Virus record (IMG/VR): IMGVR_UViG_3300009285_016193
Coordinates: 1 to 42,678 of that record
DNA length: 42,678 bases
Reading direction: 5' to 3' (one strand)
Source: a virus
Shown: positions 7,234-15,181 of the stretch, one piece after another
Position numbering within the stretch: position 1 is the first letter of the stretch
How the letters are laid out: each line of letters opens with the position of its first letter
The notes under the pieces: model-generated
Seen by the model: the letters and a program-made list of their open reading frames with translations, nothing else
What the model was told of the DNA's origin: nothing
Databases searched by the model: none
Position numbers and translations under genes: made by a program

Positions 7234-8065
7234 AAAATGCGAAGTTTGCCAAGCGCCTATTCCGGACGACTTCGGCAATCTTCTCTGCATGCAATGTTAT
7301 GAAAAAACTACCAATTCTGTTTCTGTCAGTGGAGGAATTCAAGTCAATGAATCAGGCATTTCGGATCCGGAATATCAAGAAAATCCGGAGGTTCCCGAGA
7401 TTGACATGGTTACGCGCGCTCACGGCCGTTTCAAAGGCACGGGTTGGATAATGCCGGAGTCACAAATCGTCCTCTACAAGGCGCTTAAAGATTGGATCCG
7501 GAATGAATGCGTAACAAAGAATGTTCAGTTCCCAAAGTTTATCTGGAAGCCCAAAGCCGTTGACGTTGGGTCCGGACTTGGCATTGGCACGAACATTTTA
7601 TCACAGGAGTGTGATTATATTCTCGGTATTGATAAAAACGAAGAAAATGTTCGCTGGTCCGAACAGATGTTCAAACGAGAAAAAAACAACATATATTGGT
7701 CGCCGCAAATTGATTTTATGTTTGTGGACGTGGTAACGGACACTCGAGAGTTCATGAAATTTGATATGGTATTTTGCATCGAAGTCATCGAGCATCTCAA
7801 AGAGTTCAAACCACTGTTTGAGTTCTTGAAGAAACTCGTAAAACCCAATGGCATAGTGTGGATTTCTACCCCGAATCGTGCGGCATGGGCCGGAGAACCA
7901 CGATCAAAGACGCCATTGAATCTTAATCACGTCAGAGAATACACCAGCGACGAATTTAAACAACTTCTTGAATCAAACGGCTTCAACAATATCGAGATGT
8001 ATAATTGTAACCTTGAACCGGCGCTCGTCGCAGATACACCGGTTATCGCAAAATGCCATGTGTAG
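7214..8065 (+). CDS. class I SAM methyltransferase with N-terminal zinc ribbon
   Basis: The first 30 residues hold a four-cysteine ribbon (Cys9, Cys12, Cys25, Cys28). The methyltransferase core follows, with motif I VDVGSGLGIGTN (116-127), an acidic residue at the end of strand 2 (ILGIDKN) and a motif-III-like EVIEHL segment. This layout is common in methyltransferases of polysaccharide loci. At 283 residues it looks complete. The substrate is probably a sugar or glycan, by context. It overlaps the asparagine synthetase homologue by eight bases. Confidence 0.8.
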   Translation: MSPQLNKKCEVCQAPIPDDFGNLLCMQCYEKTTNSVSVSGGIQVNESGISDPEYQENPEVPEIDMVTRAHGRFKGTGWIMPESQIVLYKALKDWIRNECVTKNVQFPKFIWKPKAVDVGSGLGIGTNILSQECDYILGIDKNEENVRWSEQMFKREKNNIYWSPQIDFMFVDVVTDTREFMKFDMVFCIEVIEHLKEFKPLFEFLKKLVKPNGIVWISTPNRAAWAGEPRSKTPLNLNHVREYTSDEFKQLLESNGFNNIEMYNCNLEPALVADTPVIAKCHV

Positions 8066-9374
8066 TATCGCAGGATCAAAAAATCCTGATAGGGTAGGAA
8101 AGATGCTCGACATAATGAAGCATCGCGCGCCTGATGGATCCCAATACAATTACTCTCCGAATTTTACAATCGGCATGGGACGTCTTGCTATAATTGATCT
8201 CGAATCACCGGATTTGTTTCCTATTGTAGACGGCAAATATACTCTTTCTTTCAACGGTGAAATTTTCAACTATCTGGAATTGAAAAAAGAACTTGAAGAT
8301 CTCGGACACGACTTCCGGACAAAATCCGATTCGGAAGTTCTTTTGAAAGCGTATCAGGAATGGGGCACGGGTATGTTCGATAAGCTGAACGGAATGTTTG
8401 CTTTTGCAATCCACGATGGCGAGTCAATTCTTCTTGCTCGGGACCTTGCCGGCGAGAAACCGCTTTATTTCTGTGAAGATCCATTTGAGTTCGCCTCGGA
8501 AGCAAAAGCGCTCAAAAGAAATGACTGGAAAGAGTTGTCGGCCGGAGGATGTCTTCAATATGATATTGCCCGCAAAACTATTACCACCTTTCATTGGTGG
8601 CAGCTTGAGGAAGTAGAGATAAAAAATCCGGAAGAAGAATTAGAGATTCTTTTTGAGGACGCCATAAAAATTCGTACACGATCCGACGTTCCCTATGGGC
8701 TTTACTATTCAGGCGGCGTGGATTCTTCCCTTATTGCCGCGTTTCACAATTTTGAACATAAATTTACCTATAAAGACGGAAATTACAAAAAAGAATTTGA
8801 GAATGTTTTTGAAAAAATAGTATGGCACCTTGATTATCCGATACAACATTTCTCCGCGTTCGGCTTATGGAAGCTTGCGGAGGAAACACGTTCAAAAGGA
8901 GTCAAAGTTATTCTTTCCGGTGAAGGCGCTGACGAGCTTTTCGGCGGTTACATTCGGTATCTGCCGGAGGCGCTTTACGAACAGGCACAAAATAAGTTTC
9001 CTTCTTACAAAACAATGTTTCCGGTTGTGGAACGCCTGCATAGAAAGCGCTGGCGTGAGTTCCGAGGTAATCTGCAGGAACTTTTGCGTATGGCCGATCG
9101 TATGTCTTCTGCTTTTGGAATCGAAACGCGATGTCCATTTCTTGATAAAAGAATTGTGAATTTTGCTTTCTCGCTTCCAATGAAATATATCATTGATGGG
9201 TTTGATACAAAGGTAATTTTGAAACGGATTCTAAAAAAGAGAAATCCGGATTGGCAGGACTTTGAGAAAACCGGACTTTATGTTTCGGTAAATAAATGGT
9301 TTGGTGTGACCGACCCATATGACAAAACACAATACATAACACGCCAAAAAGAAATATGCAAAAAGTTTCGATAA
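8058..9374 (+). CDS. asnB: glutamine-dependent asparagine synthetase homologue
   Basis: Starting at ATG 8058, Cys2 becomes the N-terminal nucleophile of a class II glutaminase domain (MCSIAG, then HRAPDG and FNGEIFNY). The C-terminal synthetase domain has the PP-loop SGGVDSS and the downstream LSGEGADELFGGY motif. At 438 residues it is shorter than the roughly 550-residue E. coli AsnB, mostly in the C-terminal part. Homologues in surface-glycan clusters amidate uronic-acid sugars rather than aspartate. Its place between a methyltransferase and a glycosyltransferase suggests that role. A longer start at 7968 would bury the nucleophile and is rejected. Confidence 0.85.
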   Translation: MCSIAGSKNPDRVGKMLDIMKHRAPDGSQYNYSPNFTIGMGRLAIIDLESPDLFPIVDGKYTLSFNGEIFNYLELKKELEDLGHDFRTKSDSEVLLKAYQEWGTGMFDKLNGMFAFAIHDGESILLARDLAGEKPLYFCEDPFEFASEAKALKRNDWKELSAGGCLQYDIARKTITTFHWWQLEEVEIKNPEEELEILFEDAIKIRTRSDVPYGLYYSGGVDSSLIAAFHNFEHKFTYKDGNYKKEFENVFEKIVWHLDYPIQHFSAFGLWKLAEETRSKGVKVILSGEGADELFGGYIRYLPEALYEQAQNKFPSYKTMFPVVERLHRKRWREFRGNLQELLRMADRMSSAFGIETRCPFLDKRIVNFAFSLPMKYIIDGFDTKVILKRILKKRNPDWQDFEKTGLYVSVNKWFGVTDPYDKTQYITRQKEICKKFR

Positions 9375-10045
9375 TCTTCACTCATTGGGCGCAAAATCCC
9401 GAGCGCAGTATCATGTCTCGATACTCTATTGAATCTCTTTTGTGCTCGTTGAAGAATCCCGTTGAGATAATTGTTGTTGATAACGGCGGCAGTTTTGACG
9501 ACAGTATCTACTTCCTCAAGCTATGTGAAGAAAAAAGAATTACTCACTACATAAGAAACGCCGACAATCTCAATTTTTGCTATGGCTACAACCAAGCATT
9601 AAAGCTTGCGTGGGGAGATTATTTTGTGCTTGCGTCAAACGATCTTCATTATCAGAGAGAATGGCTCGAGGCGTGTCTGAAGGTTTTTGAACATTATCCG
9701 GATGATAAACTGATTGTATCTCCGCTCGACTATCCGACAAATATCCTTCGGCAGAAGTACCATCAAGGCACGATCAACGTCGCGGGAAAGGATTTTAAAC
9801 TTTCGATGCGTGCCGGATCGAACTGTTTCGTGATGAAGCGAAGTACCTATGAAGAAATTGGCGAGTTTGATCTTGATCCTATGGCAGGGTCAAAGTATAC
9901 CGATAGGCTTGTGCGGGCCGGCTACCTTACCGCGGTTCCGCCCACAAATATGGCGATTGACCTCGGGCTACGCCGAGGATTCGACTTCAAAACGCCTTTT
10001 GAATTTAAAAAAACTTTAACCGACGGAACAACTATTGCATTATGA
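9356..10045 (+). CDS. GT-A glycosyltransferase family 2-like
   Basis: The 229-residue protein begins with the GT2 signature strand (VSIIFTHW) and has EIIVVDNGG for the nucleotide-binding aspartate. A metal-binding acidic residue is plausible in FVLASNDLHY, where the canonical DxD is degenerate (SND). It is compact and lacks membrane segments, so it acts in the cytoplasm on a soluble or membrane-presented acceptor. The gene overlaps its upstream neighbour by 19 bases and its downstream neighbour as ATGA. Confidence 0.75.
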   Translation: MQKVSIIFTHWAQNPERSIMSRYSIESLLCSLKNPVEIIVVDNGGSFDDSIYFLKLCEEKRITHYIRNADNLNFCYGYNQALKLAWGDYFVLASNDLHYQREWLEACLKVFEHYPDDKLIVSPLDYPTNILRQKYHQGTINVAGKDFKLSMRAGSNCFVMKRSTYEEIGEFDLDPMAGSKYTDRLVRAGYLTAVPPTNMAIDLGLRRGFDFKTPFEFKKTLTDGTTIAL

Positions 10046-10590
10046 TTAAACGAAATCCACTACATTTTACGCCGCATCTTGAACGCTACGTGTTTGCTTC
10101 GAATTATGTATGGAGAAAGGACGTAATGGATGCCGGATCAAAAGACGGATACGGTTCCCACATCATAAGCTATTTTGCGCGTTCAATCACACTGGTAGAT
10201 AGCAGAAAAGATTTTATCGTAAAAAGTCGGTACTTCAATTTCTTTTGTCCGACAGAAAATATCATTTGCGATTTTGAAAAATCGTTCCCACAAGGACAAT
10301 GGGACGTGATCATTGCTTTTGAGATTATCGAACATCTCGAAAACCCCGACTTCTTTCTTGAAAACGTCAAAAAACACTTATCACCCGGCGGCATCCTTAT
10401 TTTTTCCATTCCCCATGAAGCAGTTGCAGACGGTCACAAACATCTATATAACGAAGGGCAAGCGAAAAAATTGATAGAATCCCATTTTAAAATTTTTGAA
10501 TGGTACAAACAAGATAAAAGCGTCATCGCAGGTCGCCCGATGCTTCAGGTCCCCACGCCTCTTACCTATGTGGGAGTTGCAACACTATGA
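10042..10590 (+). CDS. class I SAM-dependent methyltransferase
   Basis: This is a 182-residue, single-domain methyltransferase. Motif I is VMDAGSKDGYGSH, strand 2 ends in LVDSRKD, and the motif near DVIIAFEIIEHLENPD is followed by the typical LSPGGILIFSIPHE strand-turn. No zinc ribbon is present, unlike the cassette's other two methyltransferases. By context it modifies a sugar or glycan. It is joined to both neighbours by ATGA overlaps. Confidence 0.8.
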   Translation: MIKRNPLHFTPHLERYVFASNYVWRKDVMDAGSKDGYGSHIISYFARSITLVDSRKDFIVKSRYFNFFCPTENIICDFEKSFPQGQWDVIIAFEIIEHLENPDFFLENVKKHLSPGGILIFSIPHEAVADGHKHLYNEGQAKKLIESHFKIFEWYKQDKSVIAGRPMLQVPTPLTYVGVATL

Positions 10591-11459
10591 TAAAAGTAAT
10601 GGTCACTGGGGCTGCGGGGTTTTTGGCCCATCACTTAATTAAAGAACTTCGATCTCGGGGATATTTTATTGTTGGCGTTGACAAAAGACCAATTCCCGCA
10701 AACCACGAATTGCCCGATTTGTTTTTGCAAACTGACGTAAACGATTTAAAATTTAGAGATCTTATAGGGATTGAAGACGTGTATCATTTTTCGTGGCGTA
10801 CCAACATTCCCGATTGTTCTCGTCATCCCGAGGAGTCAACCCGTGACAATATTATAATGTCAATACACATGCTTGAGGTTGCAAAAGAAGCCGGAGTGAA
10901 AAAGTTTCTCTTTCCTTCCACCGCTTCTTTGTACGGAAATAATCCAACACCGTGGACCGAAGATATGGAGCCGGATCCTCAAGAAATGTACTCATGGCAA
11001 AAGCTTTCGATCGAATACGCCTGTAAGATGTATGCCAAAATGGGACTTCCAACTGCGGTTTTTCGCTTTTTTCAAGTGTTCGGCGAGCACCAACGCGAAG
11101 ATACTGCGCTTGCGGCGTTTATAAAAGCAAAAAAAGAAGGACGGCCGATCACTCTTACAGAAACAACAGCTCAATCTTCGTTTAAATCCGGACAGCGAGA
11201 CTTCGTTTATGCAGGAGATGTTGCAAACGCCGTGTGTATGGTAGCCGAATCTGACATTGGAGACGGTTCGATTTTCAATGTTGCATCAGGAAACTTTTAC
11301 ACAATGGAAGAAATCGCCGATACAATGGGGGCGGACGTAATGTGGGTTCCTCGCAGGGGCTATGAAGTCGAGAGGCACTGGGGTTCTATAAAGAAGATAC
11401 AAAAACTTGGGTGGTCGCCCAAGACCGATGTTATTAAATGGATAAAAGAAAATATATGA
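10587..11459 (+). CDS. NAD-dependent nucleotide-sugar epimerase/dehydratase (extended SDR)
   Basis: The second SDR of the cassette has 290 residues. The glycine-rich loop is GAAGFLA (8-14), STAS precedes LYGNN, and the catalytic pair is Tyr135-x3-Lys139 (YSWQK). The substrate-binding half contains FRFFQVFGEHQ and RDFVYAGDVANAV. The family acts on UDP-, GDP- or dTDP-sugars. The next gene is a deoxysugar C-methyltransferase homologue, so a dTDP- or CDP-deoxysugar route is an attractive but unproven reading. Confidence 0.85.
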   Translation: MIKVMVTGAAGFLAHHLIKELRSRGYFIVGVDKRPIPANHELPDLFLQTDVNDLKFRDLIGIEDVYHFSWRTNIPDCSRHPEESTRDNIIMSIHMLEVAKEAGVKKFLFPSTASLYGNNPTPWTEDMEPDPQEMYSWQKLSIEYACKMYAKMGLPTAVFRFFQVFGEHQREDTALAAFIKAKKEGRPITLTETTAQSSFKSGQRDFVYAGDVANAVCMVAESDIGDGSIFNVASGNFYTMEEIADTMGADVMWVPRRGYEVERHWGSIKKIQKLGWSPKTDVIKWIKENI

Positions 11460-12685
11460 GAAACTGTAGAATATGCGGCGCGGACGATTTTAAAACCGTT
11501 ATCGATTTCGGCGAGAGTCCTCTCGTCAATAGTCTTTTGACGGAAGAAGAAATCGTAAAACCCGACGAGACGTATCCTCTTCTTGTTGAACAATGCCAAT
11601 CATGCTTTTTGGTTCAGATCGTAGAGCCGATCGGCGGCCAAAGGATCTACCGGAACCAAGACTATTTATACTATTCCGGTGATATGCCCGGACTCAAAGA
11701 ATATTTTGAGAAGTTTTCCAATGAATTACAATCGCTTATTATTCAGGATTTTTCCACGCCGTTCATTGTTGAAATAGGATCAAATGACGGCCTCATGTTG
11801 AATCAATTTCGACACAAACAGGTTCGTATTCTCGGCGTTGATCCCTCATCAAACGTAGTTGTTCGAGCGCTCAAAAATGGTATTCCGACTATTTCCGATT
11901 TCTTTTCCGAACGCCTTGCAAAGAGTATCGAGAAAGAAATGGGGAAGGCAAAACTCATCGGCGGAGCAAACTGTATCGCGCATCTTGACGATCTTCACGA
12001 TTTTGTTCGCGGGGTGAATGTACTTCTCGATTACAACGGCGTTTTTTGGATCGAATGTAATTATTGGGGAGGGATGGTGAAAAACAAAAATGCCGCGCTT
12101 ATATACCACGATCATTTTTCTTATTTTACTCTTCAAAATTGGATCGATTTCATGGGGAACAAAAATTTTCAAGTGTTTGATGCTTACGTCACTCCAGCTC
12201 AAGGCGGATCTCTTCGAATCTTCATCGACCGTGGTAAAAGGCAAGTGACTACTCGGATGAAAATGCTTCACGATGAAGAAGTGTCTTCGAATCTCAATTC
12301 GTATGAGACAGCCGTACAATATGAAAAGGATGTCCGGGAAGAGGCAACCAAACTTCGAGCCGTTATCGACAAGATAAAATCTGAAGGAAAAACGATCGCC
12401 GGGTACGGAGCAGCCGCAAAAGGTTTTTCCGTCTTACAGCTTGCGGGTATTGGCGCCCAACACATCGACTATTTTGTAGATGACTCCCCGGCAAAACAAG
12501 GAAAGTTCACGCCGGTGCATCACATTCCGGTAATTTCTCGAGAAGAAGCAGAAGAGAATTTTCCGGACTACTTCTTCATCACCGCGCCAAACTATGCGGA
12601 TGTCATCATAGCAAAAGAAAAAGAAAGGTGGGATTCCGATATAAAGTTTATTCTTGTAACCGGAGAAATTATCTCGACAAAATGA
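11456..12685 (+). CDS. deoxysugar C-methyltransferase-like protein (TylC3/NovU type)
   Basis: The protein is 409 residues from ATG 11456, the usual length of this family. It has the N-terminal four-cysteine zinc domain (Cys4, Cys7, Cys47, Cys50), a SAM-binding core (EIGSNDGLML), the family's YHDHFSYF segment, and a C-terminal Rossmann-like domain (GYGAAAKGFSVLQLAG, then DYFVDDSPAKQGKF). Relatives add a methyl carbon to C3 of dTDP-4-keto-deoxysugars in antibiotic and O-antigen pathways. This suggests that the phage makes a branched or methylated sugar. Start and stop both overlap neighbours as ATGA. Confidence 0.85.
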   Translation: MRNCRICGADDFKTVIDFGESPLVNSLLTEEEIVKPDETYPLLVEQCQSCFLVQIVEPIGGQRIYRNQDYLYYSGDMPGLKEYFEKFSNELQSLIIQDFSTPFIVEIGSNDGLMLNQFRHKQVRILGVDPSSNVVVRALKNGIPTISDFFSERLAKSIEKEMGKAKLIGGANCIAHLDDLHDFVRGVNVLLDYNGVFWIECNYWGGMVKNKNAALIYHDHFSYFTLQNWIDFMGNKNFQVFDAYVTPAQGGSLRIFIDRGKRQVTTRMKMLHDEEVSSNLNSYETAVQYEKDVREEATKLRAVIDKIKSEGKTIAGYGAAAKGFSVLQLAGIGAQHIDYFVDDSPAKQGKFTPVHHIPVISREEAEENFPDYFFITAPNYADVIIAKEKERWDSDIKFILVTGEIISTK

Positions 12686-13800
12686 CCGTATCCGTCATCA
12701 TATCGGCTCGCAACGAATATCCGAATATCGTTCATACCGTTCATTCGATCTTTAACGATCTTGAAACATTTTTGAGTCCGAGCGAATTTGAAATTTTGGT
12801 AGTGGACAATTGTTCCGACGATACCAATCCCCGCGGACGGTCAAAAAGCGGGACCGTTGACTACCTAATGCCTCGCGGCGCCTACGCAAGGGGTGTTTTG
12901 CGAGTTATGTACTATCCAGTGGCCTCAAACGTAGGAGCACGGCATTTTGGCGCTCTGGCAGCACGGGGAAAGTATATCTTCTTCTGTGACGCCCATATTT
13001 CAGTAAGCTATGGCACATTTTCCCGTTGGGTCAAGACCATCGACGAGTCCGGCGGACTCGTGCATCCTTCAATGGATTATATCGGGGCGTATCCGGCAGG
13101 TAGAATCGGACTTCAATATTCATGGAAGTTGGGTGAGGAGTTCAAAGGAACGTGGAATAACTATATGGTTGGCAAAGGCGATGATTGGTTTTACGTTCCC
13201 GGGCAAGGGCATTGTTCTGTTGGATGCCGGCGCGATCAATACTTTGAATTCGGCGGATATTTTGAAAATCGTTGCTACGGTGGCGGAGAGATGTATCTTG
13301 ACACTCTTTGGTGGATGATGGGATCTTCTTCTGTTACAGAGCCGCGTGCTCATGTCTACCATCTCGGGGCGGAACGCGGATATTCATACCAACATGACGA
13401 TTACGTCCATAATGTATTCGCATGCGCGCTTGCGCTTGGGGCAGATATGTGGGCTGAACGAACGTATATAAATTATCTTCGCAAGGGAAGAAAGGAAGTG
13501 CTTGACCGATTATGGGAAGAGGCGGTAAAAACCGCAAGACCGCATAAAACATTCAACGAGAAAGCGCCTTACACATTTAATAGTATTATTATCAATCGTC
13601 CGTGGGACATCGGGAATAGAACAAAATTCGGGAAATCAAACTCCGGCATGCTTATTTTTCACGATACGTGGCTTCCTCTTCTCGAAGAATCCCCGCAGGC
13701 AAAAGAAGCATACGAAAATTCGCAGTATCAACAAGAGCTTGCAGAGTTTATAGACGCTTACCTTTCGAATTTCGTCTACAAGAGAAGCCAACGCTCGTAG
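12682..13800 (+). CDS. GT-A glycosyltransferase resembling polypeptide GalNAc-transferases
   Basis: The 372-residue protein starts with a GT2/GT27 strand (VSVIISARNE) and VVDNCSDD. Asp103-Ala-His105 follows FF-C, matching the DxH metal motif of polypeptide GalNAc-transferases rather than the usual DxD. Residues 200-214 (GGGEMYLDTLWWMMG) match the position and pattern of their Gal/GalNAc-T block (GGE...W.xG). A following histidine (224 or 227) is placed like the third metal ligand. There is no ricin-type lectin domain and no membrane anchor. Sugar donor and acceptor are inferred only. It ends the cassette and overlaps the convergent lysis gene by 25 bases. Confidence 0.75.
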   Translation: MTVSVIISARNEYPNIVHTVHSIFNDLETFLSPSEFEILVVDNCSDDTNPRGRSKSGTVDYLMPRGAYARGVLRVMYYPVASNVGARHFGALAARGKYIFFCDAHISVSYGTFSRWVKTIDESGGLVHPSMDYIGAYPAGRIGLQYSWKLGEEFKGTWNNYMVGKGDDWFYVPGQGHCSVGCRRDQYFEFGGYFENRCYGGGEMYLDTLWWMMGSSSVTEPRAHVYHLGAERGYSYQHDDYVHNVFACALALGADMWAERTYINYLRKGRKEVLDRLWEEAVKTARPHKTFNEKAPYTFNSIIINRPWDIGNRTKFGKSNSGMLIFHDTWLPLLEESPQAKEAYENSQYQQELAEFIDAYLSNFVYKRSQRS

Positions 13801-14201
13801 CACGCCGGAAACTGACGCGACAAATCCACCTCTGGATCATCAATCATTCTTTTTGTCGTTTTGATTTGAAGATCCGGATCGAAAATGACGTTCATGATCT
13901 CGTCCTCCTCGATGTCAGAGAGGATGTTATATTTTGTGTGAGCAAAATAAAACAGCGTTGAGGGCTTGTACTGATACAATCCGAAAGACGCTGTCCCATC
14001 GAGATCACGTGGGTTTATTGCATTTGGATCCCCCCCTGATTCACACTGTTTCAGAAAATCAAGAAATTTCTGTTGAGGGTAGGGTTCGTCCTGAATTTCC
14101 GGCTTAATATATTCTATTGTTGCTTCGGGTGTACTCGCCGGTAAGGGTAAAACAAGCAAAAAACCGGCCAGAATAGCCCAAAACCCCTTAATAGCATACA
14201 T
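13776..14201 (-). CDS. exported lysozyme/lytic-transglycosylase-like protein
   Basis: The 141-residue protein begins with a signal-like stretch (positive Lys5, hydrophobic core 7-20, small residues at 21-24). The rest resembles a lytic transglycosylase/goose-lysozyme core: catalytic Glu54 in CESGG, then the family-typical GTASFGLYQYKPST motif (about 69-82). It is short for the family, so it is probably a minimal catalytic domain that cleaves peptidoglycan glycan strands at lysis. It is the last gene of the leftward operon and is convergent with the glycan cassette. No terminator is visible between them. Confidence 0.75.
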   Translation of the reverse strand: MYAIKGFWAILAGFLLVLPLPASTPEATIEYIKPEIQDEPYPQQKFLDFLKQCESGGDPNAINPRDLDGTASFGLYQYKPSTLFYFAHTKYNILSDIEEDEIMNVIFDPDLQIKTTKRMIDDPEVDLSRQFPACYERWLLL

Positions 14202-14233
14202 CTTCGCCCATATTTCAGGGCTACCCTAGCATA

Positions 14234-14398
14234 TCACAAGGCGCGTCTGATTCCAAACGCCGCAAGTCCGATCCAGATTATCTCGAATGCTCGAGCTTGA
14301 TCAAGCCATCCCATATACATGCCTACAAGACCCCATATAATTGCGAGCGCCGAAAGAGCATACGTTAATTTGCCTTTAAATAATGTAGCCAAGAACAT
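14234..14398 (-). CDS. 54-residue membrane protein, holin candidate
   Basis: ATG 14398 opens a 54-codon frame with two hydrophobic helices (about residues 11-30 and 38-50) split by a short polar turn (WLDQARA), and a charged end (RRAL). Size, two-helix shape and position between two cell-wall hydrolase genes fit a class II holin or holin partner. This is inferred from topology, not from sequence similarity. Confidence 0.6.
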   Translation of the reverse strand: MFLATLFKGKLTYALSALAIIWGLVGMYMGWLDQARAFEIIWIGLAAFGIRRAL

Positions 14399-14407
14399 AA
14401 AGTAAAA

Positions 14408-14995
14408 TTAGATATTAAATAGCTTCTTCAACTTTTCGTACAATTCCTGATACCACGTAATAAACTCATACGCGGTTTTATCCGCAAAGTAGGGTAGCGG
14501 ATCGACCCCTCCCCAATACCCGTTATCTTTGTTAAGTGTATTCCATTCCCATTGGTTGATCCCTTGTGAGATTCTTTTAAGTCCGAAGTGAAGATGAGAA
14601 CCGTTTGACTCTCCGGTGTTATCTGCTGAACCTAAAATGTCTCCGATTTTTACCCTTTGACCTGCTTTTACTTGAATGTTTGGCTGAAGATGATAATAAA
14701 TTGTTTTCCAGAAATAAGGAATTCCCGATTTATCTGCAAACATCTCTAAAGTTCGCAATTCTACAAAGTATCCTCCTGACGAATCAGCTCCAGCAAAAAT
14801 AACTTCTCCTGCGTGGGGAGCTCGCACGTTTGCTCCTTCAATCTCATAATACTTTCCTTTGACATATCCTCTGATTGCGTCAAAACCATTATGTCCAAGC
14901 ATTCCGAGTCTTGCGTACAGCGTTGAAAGATTCTGTCCGAATCCTTGGGAACCCGTCATCGGGTGAAGTGGTTTGTAGAGGTATAATTCCCTCAT
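14408..14995 (-). CDS. M23-family zinc endopeptidase (endolysin)
   Basis: The 195-residue protein has the LytM/M23 zinc signature in order: His35...Asp39 in GHNGFD, His102 in YYHLQPN, and the His134-Leu-His136 pair before FG. M23 enzymes cut peptide crosslinks in peptidoglycan. There is no signal peptide, so release would rely on a holin or on virion delivery. It lies between two small membrane-protein genes and overlaps the upstream one as ATGA. Confidence 0.9.
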   Translation of the reverse strand: MRELYLYKPLHPMTGSQGFGQNLSTLYARLGMLGHNGFDAIRGYVKGKYYEIEGANVRAPHAGEVIFAGADSSGGYFVELRTLEMFADKSGIPYFWKTIYYHLQPNIQVKAGQRVKIGDILGSADNTGESNGSHLHFGLKRISQGINQWEWNTLNKDNGYWGGVDPLPYFADKTAYEFITWYQELYEKLKKLFNI

Positions 14996-15171
14996 AAATT
15001 TATTTTATTTCTAATCCACTGAACAAGAAATGACGATACAACCCCGATGGCTGCGGCAAAACCATAGATGTATGACATTTTTCGATTCAACTCTTTCATG
15101 TCGGCCTTCAGTTCCGCCATGTCCCTCGCAAGACCGTCGAAAAACTCTTTTTTATAGAATTGGTCGTCCAT
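14992..15171 (-). CDS. 59-residue helical protein with C-terminal membrane helix (XhlA-like)
   Basis: From ATG 15171 the frame encodes an amphipathic helix with heptad-like spacing (residues 10-33), one membrane helix (about 34-51) and a positive tail. This is the layout of XhlA/hemolysin-type lysis accessory proteins, which sit in the membrane beside holins. The stop overlaps the M23 gene start as ATGA, so the pair is co-translated. The assignment is by architecture only. Confidence 0.6.
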   Translation of the reverse strand: MDDQFYKKEFFDGLARDMAELKADMKELNRKMSYIYGFAAAIGVVSSFLVQWIRNKINL

Positions 15172-15181
15172 GTCGATAAAA

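Noticed and set aside
7968-8057. Longer N-terminus for the asparagine synthetase homologue
   Set aside because: The extension would place the nucleophilic cysteine inside the chain. MCSIAG at 8058 is the proper class II amidotransferase start.
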